Positions 58,889 through 64,000 of a DNA stretch of 64,000 nucleotides are shown piece after piece. Both the position numbers and the translations under genes were made by a program. The notes under the pieces are model-generated. The model did no database searches. It was not told the origin of the DNA and saw only the letters and a list, made by a program, of their open reading frames with translations. The DNA comes from Hymenobacter nivis (GTDB taxonomy: Bacteria > Bacteroidota > Bacteroidia > Cytophagales > Hymenobacteraceae): contig NZ_RCYZ01000001.1 of NCBI RefSeq assembly GCF_006439025.1, positions 992,001 to 1,056,000 on the forward strand. Direction: 5' to 3'. Positions within the stretch are counted from its first letter, which is position 1. The number at the start of each line of letters is the position of its first letter.

Positions 58889-59503
58889 TCAAGCATATTG
58901 CTGCTGGAGCAGCAGCAACGCGGCCACACCCAGCGCCGCGCCGCTCACGGCCAGCACCCAGTCGCGCCGGGCCACGCCAAAGCCGCGCAGCAACAGGGCC
59001 CCCAGCAGCAGGATAACGCTCACAATCAGCACCTGCCCCAGCTCCACGCCTACGTTGAAGGCCAGCAGCTCCAGCACCGGCCGGGCCTGCTGGCCCAGCA
59101 GCTCGCGTAGGTAGTTGGAAAACCCCAGCCCGTGAATGAGGCCAAACACGGCCGCCAGCGCGTTGGGGGCCGTGAGCAGCAGCGGCGCGGGGCCCCGGCG
59201 CGGCGGCGCAGTGGGCAGGCCCGGCCGCCCGGCCCGCGCCAGGTTGAACACAGCCGTGGCCATGATGGTGACCGGAATCAGGGCCTCAATGGTGGCCGGC
59301 GGAAACGTGACGAGCCGCAGCGTGGCCAGCGCCAGCGTGAGCGAGTGCCCCACGGTGAAACTCGTGACCAGCGCCAGCACCCGCCGCCAATCGGCCAGCA
59401 CGTAGGGCGCACACAGGGCCAGCAGAAACGTGAGGTGGTCGGTGGCGCGCGGGTTGCAGATGTGCAGAAACCCTAGGTGCAGGTAGGTTTGGAAGGTACT
59501 CAT
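58889..59503 (-). CDS. HupE/UreJ-family membrane protein
   Basis: The 204-residue protein has about six membrane helices. The N-terminal HLGFLHICNPRATDHLTFLL is the HupE/UreJ hallmark, with histidines and an Asp thought to bind nickel or cobalt. VTSFTVGHSLTLALATL and GLIHGLGFSNYLREL follow. These proteins are metal permeases or accessory proteins. No urease or hydrogenase gene is nearby, so the metal is uncertain. ATG 59503 (MSTFQTYL) is the conserved start. Confidence 0.85.
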   Translation of the reverse strand: MSTFQTYLHLGFLHICNPRATDHLTFLLALCAPYVLADWRRVLALVTSFTVGHSLTLALATLRLVTFPPATIEALIPVTIMATAVFNLARAGRPGLPTAPPRRGPAPLLLTAPNALAAVFGLIHGLGFSNYLRELLGQQARPVLELLAFNVGVELGQVLIVSVILLLGALLLRGFGVARRDWVLAVSGAALGVAALLLLQQQYA

Positions 59504-59728
59504 GCAGGAAGGAGGCGGCGTAACTGCAAAAGTCTGGTAACTTGCCGGAAATATTGCGCTATCCACATTTTTAGCATAATTCCCAGATTTCAAAGCTATA
59601 AATGCAAGCCGTACCGGCCTGCACGGTAGCGCTAAACTGTATGTTCAGAACGGCCGGCAAGCCTTATCCCACCGCTGCTACACCAACATATGCCCATTCA
59701 AAAATCAATTCATCTTTATAACCATTCT

Positions 59729-60679
59729 ATGCTGCACCGTTACGCTCTATCATTTTCCCTGTTTTTAACAATTACCTCGGCGCATAGCCAAGGTTTCAGC
59801 GCTGGAGCGAGTGCAGCGCCCGTGCCCCTCAGCCGCCAAGACACAGCGCGCGCCGTGCACGAGTTGTTCAAGAGCCGGCGCGGCGGCGGGTTCAGCTGGT
59901 TGGCGTTTGGGGGAGCGGGCGTGGCGGCTTCCATCCTGCCCGCTCAGCAAACCACCAGCGCGGGCGTGTGGACGCCCGGGGTGGTCGTTGGCTCGGTACT
60001 GGCGGCGCTGGGCACCAAGAAAATCGTTCAGTTTGGGTGGGGGCGCGAGCACCGCGTGCTCAGCGACTTGGCGGCCAAGGGCTACCTACCAGCCGACGTG
60101 AAGCGCCGCCTGCGTGGCAATTTTGCCCCTTTGCACGGCACCACTTCCGCGCCCGATCCATTTTTGGCAGCTGGCATTGCCTACCGCGCGCCAGCTCCCG
60201 CCCTAGCACTGCCCGATACGGTTGCGGCTTCGCCAGTTTCCAGTGTTCCTGCGCCCGCCCAATTGCTGGCCGATGCCCGGCAGGATACCCTCGACGCGGT
60301 GCAAGGGTATTTCAACGCAAAACGACTTGGTGGGCAACTGCCGCTGCTGCTGGCCCTGCCGGGCCTGCGGCTGATGACGGGCGCCAGCAACACCAACTAC
60401 TCGCCCTCGCCCTATGTGCAATCCCAACGCAGCGAGCCCGGTACCGGACAGGTAGCAGTTGGCTTGGCACTCATGGCGGGCGGCGCCGCGTACATGTTCA
60501 TTCACAACGCGCCTTACACGGCCACCAAATTCGCCGCTTTGCGCAACGAATACTTAGCGGGCAAGCCTTTACCCGCTGATATTCGCGATGAGCTCAAGCC
60601 CAAGCACCTCACGCAAGGCCGCGCCTACCGGGAGCGCCTGGATCGCAGAGCCGCACGCCGGGCCAAGAGAAACAGCTAA
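59729..60679 (+). CDS. Secreted protein with two copies of an unknown domain
   Basis: The 316-residue protein has a signal peptide (LSFSLFLTITSAHSQ). Two segments align: SRQDTARAVHELFKSRRGGG (about residue 35) and ARQDTLDAVQGYFNAKRLGG (about residue 180). Each is followed by a hydrophobic stretch, a Gly-rich second hydrophobic stretch, and then a helix closing with Y-L-A/x-G-x-x-L-P-A-D-x-R/K (AAKGYLPADVKRRL and YLAGKPLPADIRDEL). It is thus a tandem duplication of a domain of about 110 residues. An upstream ATG at 59690 would add 13 residues. The function is unknown. Confidence 0.65.
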   Translation: MLHRYALSFSLFLTITSAHSQGFSAGASAAPVPLSRQDTARAVHELFKSRRGGGFSWLAFGGAGVAASILPAQQTTSAGVWTPGVVVGSVLAALGTKKIVQFGWGREHRVLSDLAAKGYLPADVKRRLRGNFAPLHGTTSAPDPFLAAGIAYRAPAPALALPDTVAASPVSSVPAPAQLLADARQDTLDAVQGYFNAKRLGGQLPLLLALPGLRLMTGASNTNYSPSPYVQSQRSEPGTGQVAVGLALMAGGAAYMFIHNAPYTATKFAALRNEYLAGKPLPADIRDELKPKHLTQGRAYRERLDRRAARRAKRNS

Positions 60680-60766
60680 TACCACCGGGCTACTTCACCG
60701 CAAATAGGGCCCCGGGGTGGTGGAGCCAGTAAGCTCTTACTACTAGGGCCCTACCAACCGTGGAAA

Positions 60767-62098
60767 TCAAGTCGCTGAGTTGGGTGTAACCGCCGGCACT
60801 GGCAGGGCCAGCAGCGCGCGGGCAGCATCCTGGCCACTGACGAGCGCCGCCTCCACCGTGCCGGCAAAAGGACCACTGTAGGCGCCTTCGCCGGCAAAAA
60901 ACAGCGTGCCGGCCACGGGCGCAGCCAAGGCCGCCTGCGCTGCCCCCGCGCCCACTGTGGCGTACGAATACGCCCCGTAGGCGTACGGCTCGCGGCCCCA
61001 GTTCCGCACGTAGCTGGCGCAGAGCTGCGCTTGCAAGGCCTCGGGTGACACGGCCAGCAACGGCGCCAGCGACGCCAGGGCAAGTTGCAGCACAGTTTCG
61101 TCGGAAGCCTCCGCTAACTGCTGCGCGGCGGGGCCCGCCAGCCAGCCGGTGAGCTGGGGCGTGGCGGCGGGCAGCTGGCTCCACCAGGTGGGCACCGGCG
61201 CGTCGGACAGCAGAAACTCTAGTTCCGGCAGCCGGTCCTCCCAAAAAGCTGTGCGGAACTCCAGCACAATTTTGATGACCGAGCCGAAACCTAACTGCGC
61301 CGCGGCGGCTCGGTGCGCGGCCACTTCCGGCACAAAGCTGAGGTAACCGGCCTGCTGGGGGCCCTGCTGCCACACCCCCAGCGGCACCGTGCACAGCACT
61401 TGCTGGGCGCGGTAGGTGGCGCCGACCGCCGTCACGACCTCGGCCTGCCCGGGCTGCCACCGAATTTCCCGCACCGGCGCCCCCAGGTGCAGCAGGGCCC
61501 CCGCGGCTTGCGCCTGCGCCGCCAGCCAGTGCAGCAGCGGCCCGTAGCCGCCCACCGGGCGCGGCGAATCTTGGGCGCCGCCCGCCGACCACTCGTCGCG
61601 CATGGCCCAGGCGCTCACGCGGTGCGGATCGGCCGCGTCGTAGCCCTCGGCAAACTGCGTGGCGAAGGTGCGCAGCGCGGCGTGCGCGGGGCCCTGAAAC
61701 TCGCGGGCCAAAAAGTCGGCCAGCGGCATGTCCTCGGCCAGGGCCCCCAGCTTTTCCAGCAGCGGGGGCAGCAGGTCGAAATAGTTGGCCTTGGCCTGCA
61801 GTTCACCGCCCTGCACTAGGTACGATTCGCCATCGGCTTCCTCCCACGTGATGCCCGCCTCCGCCAGCAGGGCCCGGGTGAGGGGCACCTCGCCGTGCAT
61901 AAACTCCGCCCCGGCCTCAATTGCGCGGGTGAAGCCCGGGGGCCCTAGCGTGTGCACGCGCCCACCAATTCGGTCCTGGGCCTCCACGAGGCACACGCGG
62001 CGGCCGGCCCGGGCCAGCTCCCAGGCCGCGAGCAGCCCCGCGGCCCCGGCCCCAATTATTAGCACTTCGGTCGAATAATTATTGCGGTTCGCAGCCAT
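60767..62098 (-). CDS. Flavin-dependent amine oxidase (MAO-like)
   Basis: The 443-residue protein opens with the FAD motif LIIGAGAAGLLAAWELARAG, then EAQDRIGGRVHT. The C-terminal FAD segment is TLFFAGEGAYSGPFAGTVEAAL. These define the monoamine/polyamine oxidase family. The active-site region near ATPQLTGWLAGPAAQ also fits. There is no signal peptide. The substrate amine is not evident. The start codon lies only about 9 bases after the terminator that ends the duplicated clpB fragment, so the gene has little room for its own promoter. Confidence 0.88.
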   Translation of the reverse strand: MAANRNNYSTEVLIIGAGAAGLLAAWELARAGRRVCLVEAQDRIGGRVHTLGPPGFTRAIEAGAEFMHGEVPLTRALLAEAGITWEEADGESYLVQGGELQAKANYFDLLPPLLEKLGALAEDMPLADFLAREFQGPAHAALRTFATQFAEGYDAADPHRVSAWAMRDEWSAGGAQDSPRPVGGYGPLLHWLAAQAQAAGALLHLGAPVREIRWQPGQAEVVTAVGATYRAQQVLCTVPLGVWQQGPQQAGYLSFVPEVAAHRAAAAQLGFGSVIKIVLEFRTAFWEDRLPELEFLLSDAPVPTWWSQLPAATPQLTGWLAGPAAQQLAEASDETVLQLALASLAPLLAVSPEALQAQLCASYVRNWGREPYAYGAYSYATVGAGAAQAALAAPVAGTLFFAGEGAYSGPFAGTVEAALVSGQDAARALLALPVPAVTPNSAT

Positions 62099-62106
62099 AC
62101 ATTTTG

Positions 62107-62224
62107 CACAAAAAAAGCCCCGCTAGCAAGCGCCAGCGGGGCTTTTTGTTTAGAAACGACTTGCTTAAACGGTCGGGATTTCGACGTTCTCGAACTTCAC
62201 CGCGCCGTCTTCCAGCACGGCTTC
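62107..62224. repeat. Direct repeat copy A: clpB 3' end plus terminator
   Basis: This 118-base segment matches 63070-63186 with seven mismatches and one single-base gap (about 93% identity). It holds the last 15-20 clpB codons and the terminator hairpin. The HigBA genes lie between the two copies. Confidence 0.9.
62112..62147. terminator. Terminator in copy A
   Basis: A 13-bp stem AAAAAGCCCCGCT / AGCGGGGCTTTTT has a 10-base loop. It follows the clpB remnant and precedes the amine oxidase gene. Confidence 0.85.
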
Positions 62225-62233
62225 CTTTGAGAC
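62165..62233 (-). pseudogene. Duplicated clpB 3' fragment
   Basis: The reverse strand reads [20 protein letters not shown] and then TV and TAA. These are the last residues of ClpB as encoded at 63127, except that four codons (DAVV) are missing after VSK. The four base differences over the aligned codons are all third-position and silent. Upstream of VSK the similarity stops, so no start or ATPase domain is present. Confidence 0.85.
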
Positions 62234-62288
62234 GGCAACCTGATACGTCGCGACTTTGTGCAAGTATTTGTGAACCCAACGGGCATTG

Positions 62289-62693
62289 CTACGCCGCGTC
62301 GCGCAGGGCCAGCACCACATCGGCGGCAATGCCTAAGCGCTGGTGCAGGCGGCGGGCAAAATCGAGGTTCATGCTCCGCTTGCCGCGCATGATTTCGCTC
62401 AGGCGCGTCTCGGGCACTTGCAGCAGCTCGGCCATGGCGCGCTGGCGCAGGCGGCGCTTAAACATTTCTACCTCGAGCAGGCCGGCCACGGTGGTGGGTG
62501 GATTCGGCTCGTGGCCCGCCGCCACCTCGTATTGGTCAATGGCGTCGCGTAACGCTAGCACGTAGGCATCCGGTTCGGCATCGGTTCGCTCCACGGCCGA
62601 GGCTAGCACGTAGAATTCTTCAATGGCTTGGTTCAATTCCTCGTCATTGGTGATGGGACGAACTACTCGTTCGGGTTGATTGGGGTGTGGCAT
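62289..62693 (-). CDS. higA: HigA-type antitoxin (helix-turn-helix)
   Basis: The 134-residue protein has an acidic N-terminal part (ITNDEELNQAIEEFYVL) and a C-terminal HTH: RQRAMAELLQVPETRLSEIMRGKRSMNLDFARRL. This is the COG5499 HigA architecture. It should neutralise HigB and repress its own promoter through the inverted repeat at 63032-63068. ATG 62693 (MPHPNQPERVV) is chosen; 62771 would overlap higB. The gene order, toxin first, is typical of HigBA. The stop lies 55 bases before the duplicated clpB fragment. Confidence 0.88.
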   Translation of the reverse strand: MPHPNQPERVVRPITNDEELNQAIEEFYVLASAVERTDAEPDAYVLALRDAIDQYEVAAGHEPNPPTTVAGLLEVEMFKRRLRQRAMAELLQVPETRLSEIMRGKRSMNLDFARRLHQRLGIAADVVLALRDAA

Positions 62694-62709
62694 AGACGAG
62701 AGGCTTGCG

Positions 62710-63012
62710 CTAACGAGTGAGCAATTGGGTTCGGCTAAGTTTGCTGTAGTCGGCATGGGTGAAAATGCCACGAATCAAGACGGTGCGGGTTTTGAAAACG
62801 ATAGCAGCCAGTAAGCGGTAGTGATTGCCCTTGATGTTGAACACAAAACGGTCGCCTCCGATTAGGTCCGTGGTCGGCAAATCGTTGCGCAGGTCCGCAA
62901 ACCCGGACCAGTCGGCCGCTTTAACGATTTGATACCACTCCTCCAATCCGCCCGCAGCCTGGGCATTGCCGGCGGCGTACTCCCGGATGGTTTTTCTGTG
63001 CATCACCACCAT
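62710..63012 (-). CDS. higB: HigB-family mRNA-interferase toxin
   Basis: The 100-residue protein aligns with HigB of the RelE superfamily: RKTIREYA near the start, GLEEWYQIVKAADWSGFADL, FVFNIKGNHYRLLAAIVFKT with basic catalytic-surface residues, and GIFTHADYSKL. HigB enzymes cut mRNA at the ribosome. ATG 63012 gives the family N-terminus; ATG 63003 is possible. A -7 element ends four bases before the ATG. The antitoxin gene follows 16 bases after the stop. Confidence 0.88.
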   Translation of the reverse strand: MVVMHRKTIREYAAGNAQAAGGLEEWYQIVKAADWSGFADLRNDLPTTDLIGGDRFVFNIKGNHYRLLAAIVFKTRTVLIRGIFTHADYSKLSRTQLLTR

Positions 63013-63016
63013 AATT

Positions 63017-63024
63017 CAAAGATA
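63017..63024 (-). promoter_or_regulatory. -7 element TATCTTTG of higBA
   Basis: An exact TAnnTTTG match on the reverse strand lies four bases before the higB ATG. TTG about 18 bases upstream can act as the -33 element. Confidence 0.55.
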
Positions 63025-63031
63025 GGTAATT

Positions 63032-63068
63032 ATTACACAAAACAATAGTTATTATCATTTCGTGTAAT
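63032..63068. promoter_or_regulatory. Candidate HigA operator
   Basis: ATTACACAAAA (63032-63042) and TTTCGTGTAAT (63058-63068) form an inverted repeat with 10 of 11 matches and a 15-base spacer. It surrounds the -33 region of higBA, as expected for autoregulation. Confidence 0.5.
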
Positions 63069-63069
63069 T

Positions 63070-63186
63070 CACAAAAAAGCCCCGCCAGCAAGCGCCAGCG
63101 GGGCTTTTTGTTTAGAAACGACTCACTTAAACCGTTGGGATTTCGACGTTCTCGAATTTTACCGCGCCGTCTTCCAGCACGGCTTC
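63070..63186. repeat. Direct repeat copy B: native-position clpB 3' end plus terminator
   Basis: This is the second copy of the 117-118-base repeat described at 62107. It is contiguous with the intact clpB reading frame. Confidence 0.9.
63074..63109. terminator. Terminator of clpB (copy B)
   Basis: AAAAAGCCCCGC pairs with GCGGGGCTTTTT around a 12-base loop, 18 bases after the clpB stop. Confidence 0.85.
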
Positions 63187-64000
63187 TACCACGGCGTCCT
63201 TGCTCACTTTGCCGGAGAGAATCTCCTTGCTCAGCTCGTTGAGGATTACGCGTTGCAGCACGCGCTTGAGCGGCCGGGCCCCAAACTGCGGGTCGAAGCC
63301 TTGCTCGCCGAGGTAGTCGAGCACCTCGTCGGTGGCTTCGAGCTGGATGCCGGCCTCGTGCAGGCGCTGCTGGATCTGCTTGAACTGGATGTCGACAATC
63401 TTGCGGATTTCCTTGCGTTTGAGCGGCTGGAACATCACGATTTCGTCGATGCGGTTCAGGAACTCGGGGCGCATGTGCTGGCGCAGGCGCTCCACCACTT
63501 CGTCGCGGGTGCGGTCCACCACTTCCTCGTGGTTGTACTCATTCAGCTCCTTGAAGTTTTTCTGAATGATGTCGGCCCCCGTGTTCGAGGTCATGATGAT
63601 GATGGTGTTCTTGAAGTTCGCCACCCGGCCTTTGTTGTCGGTGAGGCGGCCGTCGTCGAGCACTTGCAGCAGGATGTTGAACACGTCGGGGTGCGCCTTC
63701 TCAATCTCGTCGAGCAGCACCACCGAGTAGGGCTTGCGGCGCACGGCCTCCGTGAGCTGGCCGCCTTCGTCGTAGCCCACGTAGCCGGGAGGGGCCCCGA
63801 TGAGGCGCGAGGTGGCGTGGCGCTCCTGGTACTCGCTCATGTCGATGCGCACCATGGCGTTTTCGTCGTTGAACAGGTACTCGGCCAAGGCCTTGGCCAG
63901 CTCGGTTTTGCCCACGCCGGTGGTGCCCAGGAAGATGAACGAGCCAATCGGCCGCTTGGGGTCTTGCAGGCCGGCGCGCGAGCGGCGCACGGCGTCCGAG
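63127..64000 (-). CDS. clpB: ATP-dependent chaperone ClpB, C-terminal part (cut by window edge)
   Basis: The 290 C-terminal residues are present. The second AAA+ module is complete from Walker A ([20 protein letters not shown]) through the pore loop [13 protein letters not shown], Walker B ([16 protein letters not shown]), sensor 1 ([12 protein letters not shown]) and sensor 2 ([12 protein letters not shown]). The IGSFIFLG and QDPKRPIGS start of the module identify ClpB rather than ClpA/C. It disaggregates proteins with DnaK. The frame continues past 64000. Its 3' end is duplicated at 62107-62233 beyond a HigBA module. Confidence 0.95.
   Translation of the reverse strand, partial: SDAVRRSRAGLQDPKRPIGSFIFLGTTGVGKTELAKALAEYLFNDENAMVRIDMSEYQERHATSRLIGAPPGYVGYDEGGQLTEAVRRKPYSVVLLDEIEKAHPDVFNILLQVLDDGRLTDNKGRVANFKNTIIIMTSNTGADIIQKNFKELNEYNHEEVVDRTRDEVVERLRQHMRPEFLNRIDEIVMFQPLKRKEIRKIVDIQFKQIQQRLHEAGIQLEATDEVLDYLGEQGFDPQFGARPLKRVLQRVILNELSKEILSGKVSKDAVVEAVLEDGAVKFENVEIPTV

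Overview
The window reads as a chromosomal segment of a high-G+C member of the Bacteroidota, most likely Hymenobacter or a close relative (Cytophagales). This is inferred from several features: many -7 elements of the Bacteroidetes type TAnnTTTG with few Shine-Dalgarno sequences; an ECF sigma factor of the Bacteroidetes type; PorT-like outer-membrane barrels; a 2TM-domain protein; the bacteroidetal zapA / RNase Y / pheT neighbourhood; and many secreted proteins and lipoproteins of unknown function. I saw no rRNA, tRNA, CRISPR array, prophage or transposase. The only confident RNA gene is tmRNA (ssrA).

Layout. 0-10 kb: an alpha/beta hydrolase cut by the left edge, a radical SAM DNA-modification/repair-type protein, a BamA/TamA-like barrel protein, a TonB C-terminal-domain protein, CvfB, a decaying ECF sigma / FecR-like locus, a sialidase-like protein and a Rossmann reductase. 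10-14.6 kb: a Skp-like protein, then a three-gene cassette (aspartoacylase-like enzyme, RimK ATP-grasp ligase, RimB-like retropepsin), a 2TM protein and a macrodomain hydrolase. 14.6-18.3 kb: a leftward run with a secreted protein, ispH, cmk, a DUF3806-like protein, another secreted protein and a tiny lipoprotein. 18.4-24 kb: adenine deaminase, a response regulator, a cysteine synthase/CBS enzyme, sucD, a lipoprotein and Ohr. 24-28 kb: a flavin disulfide reductase and an amidase, with related lipoprotein barrels on either side. 28-33 kb: rny, zapA, a coiled-coil gene and pheT, with a possible small RNA between zapA and rny.

33-43 kb: a sulfite-oxidase-like protein translationally coupled to a ferredoxin reductase, a DUF1684 protein, an M1 peptidase, radC, a membrane phosphoesterase, secreted proteins and the UV endonuclease uvsE. 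43-46 kb: small secreted proteins around an unusually A+T-rich non-coding stretch, then ssrA. 46-56 kb: dnaX, an M16 peptidase, icd, a PorT-like protein, an aminotransferase and a cytochrome b. 56-64 kb: a second M1 peptidase, HupE, a secreted protein with a repeated domain, a flavin amine oxidase, a HigBA toxin-antitoxin islet, and the 3' part of clpB at the right edge.

The most interesting signals are these. (1) The HigBA islet lies between two copies (about 93% identical) of the clpB 3' end plus terminator, and the coding differences are all silent. (2) A ten-adenine run in dnaX sits where both shifted frames stop at once, suggesting programmed production of a short gamma form. (3) The palindrome GGGGCCCC is heavily over-represented, often directly after TAG stop codons. 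(4) The aspartoacylase-RimK-RimB cassette may be a reversible peptide-tagging system. (5) A three-member family of secreted proteins shares a C-terminal module. (6) Several -7 promoter boxes lie only 4-11 bases before start codons, suggesting leaderless mRNAs. Most of the remaining genes are ordinary housekeeping or envelope genes.
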